64,000 nt of DNA from Eustoma russellianum (GCA_036186865.1 AP025041.1:2688939-2752938), one strand, 5' to 3'. Positions 10,595-24,252 are shown, numbered from the stretch's first letter. Notes: generated by a model from the sequence alone, not told the origin. Numbers and translations are program-made.

Positions 10595-13500
10595 ATGTGG
10601 GTTATGGTTAACTTTCAAAGACTAATGATAGTGGCTTTTTTGTGGGCTCTTTTTCATTGTACTTCAAGTTTGTCTTGCTCTCTGAATGATGAAGGTTCTA
10701 TTCTGTTTTGGTTTCTTCATTTATATGTTTTATTTTTTGGTGATTTTGAGGATGATGAATTAATTATGGCAGGGTTGGCGCTGCTGAGTTTGAAACAGAG
10801 AATTGCAAGAGACCCGTTTGATGCTTTGTCTAGCTGGAATTGCATCGTGGGCAACTTGGATCATTGTTCCTGGTTCGGCGTTGAGTGTTCCCATGGCAAA
10901 GTGGTCTCTCTGTGAGTACTTCTTTTGAAAATTCAGGTGTTACAGCTCGCTTATCTTAGTTGTTTTATTGGATGATCATCAAGAGCACGCACTCAAGCAT
11001 GAGAAAGAATTGACTAGCTTCATCTTTTCATATCGAGTGAGGATAACTGTTTTATTTCCCCTGCTAATTTCTTGTGTTTTATTTTTCTTCAGGAAATTGA
11101 GAGATCTGGGCCTTGAAGGCACTTTGACACCAGAGTTAATAAACCTGGCATACATAAAAGAAATGTAAGGATGAATGAAAAAAGTCCAAGTTCCACCCTT
11201 TTTCTGTTTATTGATATGATTTTGGTTCTCTTGTTTGCAGAATTTTGCGCAATAATTCATTTACGGGTTTAATTCCTGAAGCAATCGGACAACTGAAGCA
11301 GCTGGAAGTTCTTGACTTGGGACACAATAAATTTTCTGGGCCAATTCCGTTGGACCTTGTCCACAACCTTTTCCTGTCGCTTCTGTAAGTACTTCAGTAA
11401 TTTTCAAAATTCCTAGCTGTCCGACTTTTGAAACGTTTTGTGCTTGTAAAGCAACTCATTTTGCCATTTCTTGCTGCAGTGCATTGGATAATAACGAGTT
11501 TATCAGTTTCATATCTCCCGAATTTTACAATCTGAAGATACTCTCTGATTCTCAAGTGGGTGAGAATCAAGTGGAGTGTGGGGTTCCTGGGAATGGTTGC
11601 GATGAAAGATTGAATTCATGGTAATTTAATGCCTTATGCGGATTCACGTGATTGTCATGTCACTATTAATTGTGCTCTTGGGTATCCATGTCTCCCTGTC
11701 TCCTGACTTTTATTACTATTGGGATTGGGATTTCCCTCCTACAACTTCCTGGAAAAAGCTACAACTTTCTCTGATTTTGGAATATTCTACTTTGTAAATT
11801 GGCAGTCGGTTGTGTGTGCACGCCCATGGGGTGGTGTTTGCGGTTACTTACCTGTGGAGCCATCCATCCTTTTGTCTTTCGCATTACATATAGGCTGAGT
11901 AAGCAAAAGATTTGTGGAATGTAAAGGAAGTGAATGAGTGAGAGCTGTGGATTAAGAATTGTTTCCAAGCATCTATCCATAATTTTTATGTCACAATTGG
12001 TGTAGGATCTAACAACTGTGAACTTCCAGCTTTGAAATGATCCCAATGTATTCATATATTTAATAGTGTTCTAAACGTGACGGTTTATGTCTACAATTAT
12101 TCTAAACAAATTTTTATGAGGTTATTATGAACATTCACAAGCTATTAAGTCCATGGATGTTTATGTTTCTGGCAGGGACATAGCAGAACATGGAAATATC
12201 CCTAAGAGGAAACTATTTCAATGGCCTAAACTTGTTGATATGACTGAAATTTTAGGAAGTAAGAATCATCGAACTAGAAAAAAGTCCAGACAGCCTTCTG
12301 CATTATCTCCTTCACCATCACAATCGCCAGAATCTGCTTCTCCTCTATTTTCATCAGCAGAGGCACCATTTGGCCCTCCAAAAATTTCACCACTGGAATC
12401 TATATCAAGTCCTGTTGAAGCTCCATCACCATCACACCCAGAGCTTAAGACTTCAACATCTCCCAAACATTCCTCAAATCCTCCTCTGCTTCCCCCAATA
12501 AAACAGCCAGTTGCTTTACTACCAGAGAAGTCCTCTTCTCCGAATTTCACGCACTCAGTTGTTTCATTCGGAAAAGATTCCGGCAAGTCAAAGAACCACA
12601 TGTTTTTTATAGCCTGTGGGACAGTTGGAGGTTCAGTGTTTGCATTTCTTTTGGTTCTCATTATTTATCTCCGGAGAACTAAGGTTGTCACAGTTAAACC
12701 CTGGTCTACAGGATTAAGCGGACAGCTACGAAAAGCCTTTGTAACAGGTAAATTCCTCTGTGATTCAAGCCAAACACGTTACATTTTTTGTTTCATAGAC
12801 GAGACTGGCTTTTTCCAAACGGTCGATTTAAAATAAGCAAGTTTGAGTTTTTGCCAGTACAAAGTGCAGTCATTTTTGCAGGCCATCAATTGCTTGCTTT
12901 ATGCAAAAGCATGGGGCCTATGCAAAATTTTCAGTAGCTAAACTCTTAAGCAACTGACCATCTGACATTGATTGAAATGAGTAATCTTGATGTCCTTGGA
13001 GAAGTGCTGGTGTAATGCAATTTTCGTTCAGAAAAGATAAACTGCTGTATGTTAAACTCAGTCATTTTTTTTTTGTGTCTGTGCAATAGCTGGTGGATTT
13101 ATTGGATCTCACTTTGATTAAATTGATGCCTTCCTTGTGGAACTGTTGCACTTGTGTTAAACATTTCTTGGTGTCTTTGTTACTTCTTGATTTGCGTGAC
13201 CTTGGAACACAAGGGGTCTATTGATCCTTGCTTGAGAAACTTCATGTTTCACTCTATTATTGATCCTTGCTGTTATTGACAGTAGCGGTTTGTGTGCATA
13301 TGGTACTTGCTAATTCTTAATTAGCTGTGACTTACTGCTTTACAGGTGTACCAAAACTCAACCGATCAGAACTTGAAATCGCTTGCGAAGATTTCAGTAA
13401 TATTATTGGTTCTCTTACTGATGGCACTGTTTATAAAGGGACTCTTTCAAGTGGTGTGGAGATAGCTGTGATATCTAAGGCAGTGAAGTCTGGTAAAGAA

Positions 13501-14483
13501 TGGCCAAAAAATTTAGAAACCCGGTTCAGAAACAAGGCATATTTTTGCCCCTTTCTGCACACATATCCTTTGTAGTTGTATATTTTGACACAAAGCCTAA
13601 TATTGCCTTATCTGTGTTTCTTTTGATTTCAGATTGCTACCTTGTCAAAAGTGAACCACAAGAACTTTGTGAATCTTATTGGTTATTGTGAAGAAGAGAA
13701 CCCTTTCACAAGAATGATGGTATTTGAGTATGCTCCAAATGGATCATTGTTTGAACATCTGCACCGTAAGTTATGATTTAAATCACCACTAGACGATCAT
13801 GTCATCTTTGGTGAATATTTCAAGTGTAGGATGACAGCACCCACCGTATAGTTGTTTTTTAACGCCTTTGTATACGACTGGAACATTCTGCAGTTGAAGG
13901 GTCAGAGCATTTGGACTGGAAAACACGGCTGCGCATAGCTATGGGAATGGCGTACTGCCTCGAGTACATGCACCGGCTCACTCCACCTATAGCCCATGGA
14001 AACCTTCAGTCTGCATCTGTGTACCTTACAGAAGATTACGCAGCCAAAGTATCAGATTTCTGCTTCTGGAATGAAATATTGCTTGCTAAGATGGGATCAG
14101 CAAACACGGAGCCCGTGGAAACTTCAGCAGCTGATCCAGAGGGCGATGTTTATAGCTTTGGTGTAGTCTTGCTTGAAATCATCACTGGTAAACTTCCATA
14201 CCCATTGAACAATGGTTCGCTTTTGGAGTGGGCATCGGACCAAGGGAAACCATTGAGAGAAATGGTTGATCCCACTTTGACTTCTTTCAAGGAGGAAGAA
14301 TTAGGGACACTAATTGAACTAATCAAAAGGTGTCTCCTTCCTGACCCAAGACAGAGACCAAGCATGAGAGAAATAACTTCCAAGTTGAAAGAGATTACAA
14401 GCCTGGATCCTGATGAGGCAAATCCAAAAACATCCCCTCTTTGGTGGGCTGAGCTTGAAATTTTGTCAACAGCATCAGCTTAG
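10595..14483 (+). CDS. LRR receptor-like pseudokinase, MRH1/MDIS type
   Basis: Nine exons: 10595-10694, 10773-10911, 11093-11164, 11241-11384, 11480-11620, 12176-12747, 13346-13536, 13633-13765, 13894-14483. Together they encode 693 aa. Order: signal peptide (about 1-28), a few leucine-rich repeats (LEVLDLGHNKFSGPIP), a Ser/Pro-rich stretch, a transmembrane helix (about 341-364, GGSVFAFLLVLIIYL), and a kinase-like domain to the end. The layout, with SLNDEG before the first repeat and the C-terminal PLWWAELEI, matches the plant MRH1/MDIS receptor family (root-hair and pollen-tube signalling). Catalytic residues are missing: HRDLK is HGNLQ, DFG is DFC, the VAIK lysine position reads IAVIS, and the activation segment is short. 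It therefore probably acts by binding partners at the plasma membrane. Intron 7 appears to use a GC donor. Assignment to family is firm; orthology to one gene is not. Confidence 0.88.
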
Positions 14484-15428
14484 GTGATAAAAATAGCTGC
14501 AAGAATAGCCTTCTCTTGTTTTGTCTTTTTCTTTTTCTCATCATTGTTTGTTGAAATTTTCACTCTTTTCTTTTGCGTGATTCTTTGTCTGGTCTAACAT
14601 GAAATTATGAATTGAGTACATGCTCCTTTTGGTTTGTGTCCATAATATGTATCTAGTTTGCCGCGATGTATCTCGTTATATGATACGCATCTGTTATGGT
14701 AAATAACTTGTTAATATATGCAGAATGTTTGTCATTGTTTGACTCATGATGTTTTTATACATGCTCCTTTTCGTTTGTGCCCATAATATGTATCTAGTTT
14801 GCCGCAATGCATCTCTTTGTAGCTTAATAACAAAGAAAAAGGTTCCAATGGAGATATCTCTCCTGTTAGGCAACTTTGGAGAAAATGTTTGGATCAAGAC
14901 ATGTAAGGATCGTTTACCCTTGGTGCCTGGTGGTAGTACAAGCTTCTTTGATTCTGGATGCTCAGACACAAAGGACGACAAAACTTCTTACAAAATTTAC
15001 TTGCTGGAGACTCTTCTTGGACTTAAAAGTAACTTAGCTGTCTCCTATCTTCCCCCTTGACAGAGTGCAACAGTTAAACCAAGTCTTCGGCTGATGGGGG
15101 TATCACAATTTAATGAAAATATACACGTTATGTAGTAGCAATTTCCAACATCATGCAACCTAGTACTGACACTAGCTGCCTATTATTTACACTGGAAATT
15201 GTTACTACAAGAAGCATGTAATAACTTCATTGATTTGTGTATCGCGTAAACACGTGCCGTGGTTAACCATCACACAGAAGAGTATCACCTTGAATAGAAT
15301 TTCCACTTCACCAGAGTGTCATCATAATCTCTTGACGTTGGTTCACATGGAGTAAGGAACCAATATAGCTTTAGCTGGACGATTGCTTTGTTTTCCAACA
15401 AAATCAAAAAGCTGAAGAAGATGTCACT
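14484..15428. other. convergent 3' intergenic region with short duplication
   Basis: Lies between the 3' ends of the receptor kinase and the ETO1-like gene. A block of about 59 bp is directly repeated (14618-14676 and 14759-14817; shared 'acatgctcctttt', 'ataatatgtatctagtttgcc'). No convincing gene; the reading frames here have no recognisable protein character. Confidence 0.6.
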
Positions 15429-18400
15429 TTATGAGCAATGACCCGTCAATAAGTCTACTGCTTGGCTTCGAGTTCGACTATATAGATCAAGAGTGTCCTT
15501 GTGACTGGGATCCAAGCATAGAGCAGCCCGACAATCGCGAAGAGCTGAAGTCAAGTCACCCATTGATTCATGGAATGCTGCTCTAAGATTCAGCATCTGG
15601 AGGTCTGGCTTGAAAGCTATGGCTTTTGTAATTTCTTCTACAGCTTCGTTTTCTCTCTGATCATCCATAAGCACTGGCATCCACTTATTCTTTAGTCATG
15701 TGAGCAAAATAAATGAAAATACCACAAGCAAGGTGCTAAAATTACAGCCCTGATCAACAATATATCGAGAAGGTTTTACAAAACATACTTTAGTTTGTGC
15801 ATTAGCTAGGTCACAATTCTCAAAAAAAATCCACTAGGTTTTGAATTAAAATTGTAAACGAGCCGCCTTGGCAGAATATCTCACATTTGCAGGAAGAGCA
15901 TTCGCATATTATCTCTCAGGTGTCATCTATCTTAAAAAAATCACTTTCCATGCACCTTTGCTCCCAGCAAATGCATACAGACCCATTTGGTTGAAGCATT
16001 AACGATTGCGGAGTTGCAGTTTAAACATGCTGTTAGCTAAATATCTTAATAATATGATGGCCTTTTAACCACCAAAATAATATACTGAATTTTAACAACT
16101 GAAAAAGGTAAACCTTCAAATGTAAAGGCATATGTTTAATCCCAGTTGGTCTAATTCAGAACATGACAACAACAACATTACCCCATTGCCTTAGAGGCTC
16201 CCGTCTATGGCAAGGTATGGGGGGTCAGATATACGCAACCATACACATTTAGAAACACACAGAGGTTGTTTCCCGATGACCCATAATGAAAATTGCGTCA
16301 AGCTGTGTCGATCAACTGCTACTTCACAATATAAGAAGCGCAACTATTTTCGTGAGTCATTTTGCGTTATTCTATCATATTTCAAAGTCAAGGAAGAGCG
16401 TGTGATTGACTCCATTAGAAATGGAAAAATCAGAACATGACCAGCCTACTATATGCGGTTCTATAATGACTCGCTAATCGCGCTTCAGGCATCATGTATT
16501 TACTTTCATGTTTAGGCTTGTAGCTTCAAGGATAGAGCCAGGATTTTATGTTTTCATGCATCCTCACCATCATTGAAGCTATTTGTTGATACACTAGGTT
16601 TTTTTGAAATGCTTTCAACCATATGATCCATCCACAAGCAAACAAGTGACAAAGAAAGATACCTGCAGCCCTGTATCTGTACGGGTAAGTCCTAAGAGGA
16701 TCCAGTTGTGAAGCCATACTGAGATCGCTATTTGCCAAATCTCGATCACAATACTCTGAACGTTTTTCATAAGCTGATGCCTTGTTTAGTGCCTTCTCTA
16801 TTAGCATTGTCATTTCATCATAAGCAGCCTTCCTATCATTTTTTAAATGATAAACTCTGGCCAATCCTTGATGAGCTCTTGTGTGCTTGATTTTGAGAGC
16901 ACTAACATAGCAGTCAGCTGCAAGATCCAACTTCCCACAATCAACATAAATACTCCCTAGGTTATTTAGTGCCTGCAAAGTTGAGAATGAAAGGATGAAA
17001 TCTAAACAGGAAGCTGTAGACAAGGAACTTAGATTTCTTCAAAAAGCCAAACGTACTTGTCCTTTGCGAAGACCATCTGAAGGACATCTGAGTGCCTCTT
17101 CCAAGAGTTGCACAACATAAGATGCAGAATCAGGGTCCAAAATGGTATCTGCCAGAGCATACGCCTTCAAGAAAAAGGCTTCAAATGACCGCTGTATAGA
17201 AATTGATTCTTCAGCCTTTGACAGTGCTTCTTCACGGTGACCAGTGTCATAAAAAATCCATCCTTCATAGACAAGCTTTTCATGCCTAGAAGCAGAGTGA
17301 TTTCGAGCCAATCGCAAGCTACGCATAGCAGATTTTTGACAATTTAGCCTGAGCAATGAGAACATGTTAGTCCGGATGTCTCTAATTTGGTGGGATACCA
17401 TACTTTTTAGTACTTTGGATCAATTAATGACCAAAATCTAGATAAAAAGATGACTTGGCAGCAAATAAACTATGCTACAGCAGAACCAAAGAAAAATAGC
17501 AGACTTTAACTTAATGGGAATGTTTCGCAGGGTGTAAAGTTATCACTGTTAAGTTGCAGGTTACTGCATTGAAACGACGTTTGCTCCACCAGTCTCAGTT
17601 TAACAATCTGAGATCTAACTCATTCAACAAAGCAAGGGAATGAGGGAAAACAAAGATGGGAAAGGAAGCACAATACTTAATCATGCTCCCTCCAGCAACT
17701 CTAACACACAGAATCCAGCAAAAATATGATGAATGATTATTCAAATAGCATCACATGTTTAATTCAGCACACCTTGCTGGCCTCAGCAGACACAGTCAAA
17801 GCACCTGCTTACTACATTACCTTAGCAGAAGCAATGACTGCCGAAACCTCAGAACGCTTTTCCCGGGATCATTTGTCAGCATATGATGTATAACAGCAAG
17901 TGAGCCTATGTCATCAACAGAAGACCATCTATCATAAAGTTGCATCCAACAATCAGCAGGGCTCCATTGGTGAACATGTTGATTGAGAAGCTCAACCAAA
18001 TTGTCCCCTCTCATTCTTCCATGGAACATCAAATAATGTGGCTCCAGAGTAAGCAATGCTCGAAGATCTCTCATAGCAGATTCATAATCCTCAAGAACAA
18101 GAAAAAACCAAGCCCTCAGTTCAAGGCAGTCTGGTGAGACCTTAAACCCCACTATTCTGTTTATCTCAGAAATGGCTGCCTCAATGCGGTTGTCCTCTAT
18201 TAATGCAACAGCTCTGTATTTATACGGAAAGGAAAGCGTGGGATCCGATTTCGTAGCATCATTCAAATCTAGAATTCTCTTACTACCCAAATTGTATAAC
18301 GATCGCTCTTGATACATCCATCCCAAAGGTTTATATTCCGAGATAAGTGTATTTATCAACTCATGCGCTAAAAATCTGTGGCCTTGTTTGTATTTACAAC

Positions 18401-19874
18401 GTGCAACACCAGCTAGCGAATAAACATGACCTGCCTCAGCAGCCGCTTCAAAAGAACATTCAGCATCCATGTATTCCTTCCTCTCAAGCAGCACACATCC
18501 TAACTGATGGAGTGCAAGTGTTTCCTGCCACCTCTCAGTTGCACACTCCCTCAAACGCTCCAATAACATAACCGTCACATTTGAAGTCATATTATCTTCC
18601 ATAGCCACAGAACTAAGGAAGTAGTACAAGAGGAAAGAAGTATGCCCAACCATGGATAATCTTTCCCGAGCCTCTGCACTGCAAAATATATCTATAATCC
18701 TAGAACTGTACAAGTAACTCGGTAATTCTCTTAACATCACCTGCAGGCAAGAGGCCACAAGGATATTCGCTCTCTCCTCAAGAGCATAATCAAGAAGAAT
18801 TATTGCCTCTTCAATATCAGAAACTAGTGAGGCTAAGTAAATGTCACAAGCTGATTTCATCCCCTCACAACAAAACCTATTTGCAAAAGAAAGCAGCTCT
18901 AAGACCACAGAAGGGGAGCATAAGTCCAAACGTCCACAGAGACTATATGTTCTAACAGCTTTCATTCCTTCCACGGATATCCCAATTTTCGAAAAATCTA
19001 TTCTTTTCCTTTTTGACTCAACAAAATTACCACATAACATGGCCTTTAAGGGACCAGAGAGAGATGCCATTTTACCTCGAGCACAAATAATTTCTTCATC
19101 ACCAATACAAAAGCAAACAACTCCATCCTCCTTTGAATTGGACTCCGCTTCTTCAGCTGAGATATCGCCATCTGGAGTCCCCTTTGGCACACAGGTACAC
19201 TGGCAATGATCAAACACGGATTCGGGATCATATCCATTCACTAAAGCAGCCTTGGGGCATTCAAGGATCCTACCAATACAATCCAGAGGTGAGGTACCCT
19301 CTAGTTCATCTACTCTCCTCTCATACCTCAACCAAGCCGACAAAACAACCTTCGAATGCACATCTGCCGCGTGCTGACGCGCCAATTGAAGGCATCTACG
19401 AAGCAATTTCGGATCTCCAAGGCTACACAGTAGGGAATACTGCTCTAAATACCTCAAAGACTTGTCAAACTCCGAACTTTTTTCGACTCTTTGATACACT
19501 TGGGCTAAAGATTCCACAAATTCAAGAGATTTAAGACAAGGGTCTACCGGTGGCTCAAGAGAATCAGTGGTGGGCAGCCCATATGGAAGAAGAGACTCAA
19601 CTGCTGAACAAGTAACAGTGTCAAAAGAGCTTGACAGTAAAGAATTGATCGTGGGCAACTTTTGAGACTTCGAACCGGTGGCGGGGTCACCGGAGGAGGC
19701 GTCGGAAGGGTTAAAGGCGTGAACTTGGGTGGTTTTGCAGCGGTCTTTAAGCTTAAGACCACGCATAGTGTTTGATGCCTGAAGAGAGTACTGGCGGATG
19801 AGAGTAACAAATCTTGATTTGGGATTTGTAGGTTGCATTGATTGAGTGCTTTCAGTGTCTGTTGAAGTAGACAT
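15429..19874 (-). CDS. ETO1-like BTB/TPR protein
   Basis: Four exons on the minus strand: 17821-19874, 17057-17348, 16663-16972, 15429-15673, giving 966 aa (ETO1/EOL proteins are roughly 890-950). The family adapts CUL3 ubiquitin ligase to type-2 ACC synthases and so limits ethylene production. Visible features are the N-terminal TMRGLKL motif (about 36-42), YDPESVFDHCQC (about 215-226), a BTB domain (about 250-350; GDEEIICARGKMASLSGPLK) and TPR repeats over the C-terminal half (LAGVARCKYKQGHRFLAHEL; HTRAHQGLARVYHLKND). The splice junctions rejoin the TPRs in frame. ATG at 19872-19874 precedes the conserved N-terminus. The last intron (15674-16662) holds a SINE. Whether it equals ETO1, EOL1 or EOL2 needs a tree. 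Confidence 0.93.
16168..16429 (-). mobile_element. SINE copy A, in ETO1-like intron 3
   Basis: Flanked by the 12-bp target duplication TCAGAACATGAC (16156-16167 and 16430-16441). On the minus strand it ends in GTTGTTGTT, the tail type of plant Au-like SINEs. It shares most of its length with copies at 43226-43489 and 9840-10064. No pol III A/B box is clear. It lies in the same orientation as the host gene. Confidence 0.85.
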
Positions 19875-20460
19875 GACGGCAATCCAACTAAAGAAGGAAG
19901 AGAATTTCTTTTCGGGTTAGATTTATGGGATGCTTTGACCTCTGGCCTGCACTCACCACCATGAAAAAAAGGCGAGTTAATCAAAGAGGAAACTTTGCTA
20001 GTGGTGATTGCAGACTTCAAGGTTTCAAAAATGGAGTACCTTTTTCATTTCCATTTTCATCAAAATAAAGGTGCAAAAAATTTTTAGTGGAGCATAGATC
20101 TCTGTGTAATAGTAGTAGTCCATTATTTGCTGCCAATTTCTTTAGGTTTCTCTGGGCCGGAGAATCGACCTCCAACAGCATATACTTTTGATTTTTTTTT
20201 TTGCGCGTTTTCGGTACAACAGATTCTCGCGTTTGTATATAGTTCAAAGAATGGTTGGATCGTTTTACGATCTGATGTACGTAATCTTACTTATATTTTA
20301 TGTAAGAATATGTTTCCACGGTTCAAACATGTGTTGGCATTCTCGATCTCTATGTTAAGATATTAAACCACTTGGTTTAACAAACAAGTACTTTACATCA
20401 ACTACAAATGCATCTTAGCTAGATGTCTCGGTATACTAGAAATGCAAATCGTTACCGAAA
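19875..20460. other. ETO1-like upstream region with SINE-like fragment
   Basis: The 5' flank and probable UTR of the ETO1-like gene. About 20235-20350 ('acgatctgatgtacgtaatcttac...tgtttccacggttcaaac') resembles 55950-56045 and the 3' body of Au-type plant SINEs, much decayed. Confidence 0.4.
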
Positions 20461-23400
20461 CAAGGTAAGATATCTTTTATTATAATCCTCATATTATACT
20501 GTATGCAATAGTTTGTCTTTCTATGTAATATTGGTTTAATATTCCGACCCAAAAATATGTTCTAATTGTGACACATATTCTTTCTAAGTTCTGCGTTCTA
20601 TGACGTCTAACTGATAAAATTCAGGAAAATAAATGACGAATTGTCCAAAAGAGAAACAAAACTCCAACCAATCCCATGTTGTTCTGTTGAATAATAATGC
20701 CAACTAGCAAATCTGGTTGTTTATAATTGATTGTGCATATTATCTACTATTTGTATTATTGCGTTGTCCTTCTCTTTCGACTGCCAACTAAGGTCTTAAA
20801 ACTCTCCTACAGTTGATCTTTTCCCCCCTTTCCTTCCAACATGCAATTAAACCATAAGTTTTACATATGCACATCATCAGTTCAACCTTGTATAATCTTA
20901 AGTTTATTTTTTTTAGACAATCTAAAGTTTAGTTATGAAGTCATTATTGACCGCTAAAGATATAAATTATTTAGTTTGAACATTAAATACATGAATTACT
21001 TATACAATAATCGTTTAAGATCAGAGAGCACTCTATAGTACTCCCTATATAAAATATCAAATAGACTTGGACTATTACTCTTTCCAACATACATTGCTTT
21101 CGAATTTTGTATAGGTTCTTATTCATTTTTTCAGTACAAATATACGACTGTTTCAGAACCATAATGTGTATTATTCTTCCATCTAACTTTCTTCGTCTCA
21201 TAGGCCATGTTTGGTGACCAGTAAGGAATTGAAAAACAATGCTAATTTTGACCTGAAATTGCATAATGATAGGCTCTTGATCTTTAACCATATATGTTTA
21301 AACTTTCACGGTTTCTACTTGATTAGCTTCACGACATCCGATTCATCTTAGGGTGTTTGGTTGGGGGTTTGTTATTAAGGGTATATGTTTCGTATTGATA
21401 TCCAAATATTTGGTAATGGATATCGTTTTTTGATATATTGGCTCTCCTTGTCTATCAATATGGGAAATGGGGGTTATACCTTTCGAGCCAGTCAATGCCG
21501 CCGGCTGCCGCCGCCCGCCGGTCACTATTCTGGCCGGTCAAATTTTTCCGGCCAATTTTTCGTCCGTCCACCTTCGATAATCATTTCAATTCGGATACGT
21601 TTTAAACAACATCAATGTAAATTATACACATTCCCACTTCAATAACAAACAACTATAACTTTTACGTTCAAACTCATATACTCCAAATCCATACATTGTC
21701 ATATCCATTCCGATTCTCTTTTTCTTTTTATTTTTGAATTATTTTTTCTATAAACTTTTAAAAAATAAATGAAAATTGCCTTTATGACGTCAGCATGCAT
21801 GCAAGGTATCTATTAACCCTATAAGTCTGGATGCCAAGTGTGTTTCATGAAACATTGGATGCTACTTAAAACTTCGTGGAAAACAATGGATACCAGGTGC
21901 AATTAACCGCAAAAAGTTCTCGCGTCCAAGTTGTAAAGATGATTTTGCAATGATAACTTCAACCTAATATTCTTCTTTCGGTTCACCTATTCCCCAGTAC
22001 ATCTCACCAACCCCAACCCCAACCCACCCCCCGCACCCCATACACTTAACTCTCAAAGAATGGTTGATGTTAATTAGACAGACGACCCGAATTGGCTGCG
22101 GTCTTCTTCTGTTAATTACGTTTATAGGAATTGGCCAGAATTTTCTTCCGTTTATTTGGTATAATAATAACTCGATCTTGAAGCCAATCGTTTCGGCATT
22201 TGAGCAAATACATAAAGATTTCTCATCGATAAATACAATAAATACGGATTATTACAATGAAATCCAGAACCAAATTTGATATTCTGTTTTTTTATTTTAT
22301 TTTGGAGTAGGCGAAACATGTACTGGTATGTGAACATAGGCAATAGCCATAAGGCTCCAGCTGTTTAAATACGGCCAACAAAAAAAAAAGAATGATGTCG
22401 GTAAAAATCCGTTAACAGTATCCTACATTTATTAATCTGGGTGGTATTTGTACAGGCAGCTATTTTCTCTATTTATAGCTAATGTTATATCCCGTGGCGT
22501 TTTTATGGTCCGGCAATATAAAATGGAACTGTGATTTTTTACTTTAACCCAATTGCATTAGATGCTATGACCTAAGTGTGTTATAGCAACTTTTTGTAAT
22601 TCGTTAGTACTGTGATGGGATAATTTCCCTATACACGCTAACGTTATCAAATCACTTTAGAAAATGGAACGTGTAATAACATGTATGGATCAAATTCGAT
22701 GACCGGGATGTAATTACACAATGATTCCGTGACAACAAAAAAGCTGTGAGGTTAGATAAAAGTAGCCAATATTGAGTTATACACGTGGATAAAAGATACA
22801 TAGCGACAAATCAACAGGGATGAAGGAGAAGGAGTGGTTAACTGATCTCATTCCCAACATGCATGGCATTTGACAATGCCACAATGGTATTGAACCCTTT
22901 TCGTTTATTATTCTTCACAGGGAAGAATGACTTCTCAAGAAACACTATAAATACGGGTGGACATATCCAAGTAAATGATTTTAACTTTTGGAACTTTTTT
23001 TTTAAATTATTATTCTTGCAAAACGTCCTCTTGGAATAACCATCAGGAAACACAAAAACAGCCGGTTCTAACCGTTTTCTATTGCATATTATAGATTTCA
23101 AGTCAAACATTATGCATATCATCAGATGATTGATGTTCGATTCGACTTCTTTTGAACAGGGCGCATCAATTCATCTTAAAAGATGAATAAAAGATCGGCA
23201 AAGTTTAACTTAGCTGGGTTAGTCTATAAGAGATTCAGAAATATTAATAAACCATAAAAAAGATAATATTATAGTTGCGAATGACGAAAGTACACTATAA
23301 AGATGATCTCTTTCAAGTGAATGGGTATTTCAATTGATTAAGATTTTTATTTAAGACATGGAAAGAAGTGGCAGAAAATATTCATAAGCATAAACTTTCA

Positions 23401-23668
23401 TTTGAAATATACTTATTGTTTTTCCAATCTGGGATATGTTTATCCACTATGTTTAAATGGGTGGATATATATATATATATATATATATATGTATAAAATT
23501 TAAAATAACTATTGTATTTAATAAATCGGCTCTAAGGATTATTCTGATAATAACACTCGCTATATGTTAGAAGTATAAGTAATATAATTCACAATGTTTT
23601 ACGTTTTATCTATGTACTGAGATCATTATAGTTCTTGCGTTAAATAAATAGTATCGTTATTACAGTAT
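20461..23668. other. AT-rich intergenic DNA
   Basis: No gene recognised. It contains a GC-richer patch at about 21490-21560 ('gccgccggctgccgcc') and a (TA)n microsatellite at 23464-23491. Confidence 0.5.
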
Positions 23669-23820
23669 TTAATCGAAAATAACATATTGTATAACAAGAT
23701 TAATATCTTGCTTAGACCATTTGGCGAAGAATGAATCATCATTAATCATCTGCTGCTCCTTCTGCGCTTTTTGCAGCTCTCTCAGCATTGTAACTTCACG
23801 ATTTCTCTCCTCAATCTCCA
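23669..23820 (-). pseudogene. orphan terminal-exon-like fragment
   Basis: On the minus strand, the acceptor-like TTCCAATGCAG (23831-23821) is followed by a 49-codon frame rich in charged, helical residues (EIEERNREVTMLRELQKAQK, then DDSFFAKWSKQDINL), ending in TAA at 23669-23671. It reads like the coiled-coil last exon of a gene, but I find no upstream exons and do not recognise the protein. It could be a relic or chance. Confidence 0.3.
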
Positions 23821-24252
23821 CTGCATTGGAACACACGTTGAATCAAGCAATAAATATGATAATTTCTTTCTATTATACATAGAAATAAAAGACAGGGACT
23901 ATTACTACAAGTCAATTTGGAGTTTCAGTATCCGCCTATACATGCATGCCATTCCGTTGTTGGAAATTTATTCCAAAATGCGATTTTTTTTAGATTTGCT
24001 ATTGCTATGGGAGACAAGTAAATAATACCTCCATTCCAAAAGATAGAGAGTTTGATTATAATCAAAAGAGTTTGATTATAGTGAAACTCCCAGCTGTTAG
24101 GTTTGCTATATTGAACCTAAGAAAATAACAACTCGTCCTTTACAAATGCTTGGGGCTATTAAAAGAAAAAAGTCGGATCGATAAGATTACACGAGGTAGT
24201 TGTGGAGTTTTTCTCCAAGACATATTTCTCGGGTTCAAATCTGAGATGAGAT

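Noticed and set aside
12266..12661. 131-aa minus-strand frame
   Set aside because: It is the complement of the Ser/Pro-rich exon 6 of the receptor kinase.
14746..15060. 104-aa plus-strand frame after the receptor kinase
   Set aside because: It begins in a duplicated intergenic block and shows no protein family features.
22838..23122. 94-aa minus-strand frame
   Set aside because: No motif or splice support; its composition is that of AT-rich intergenic DNA.
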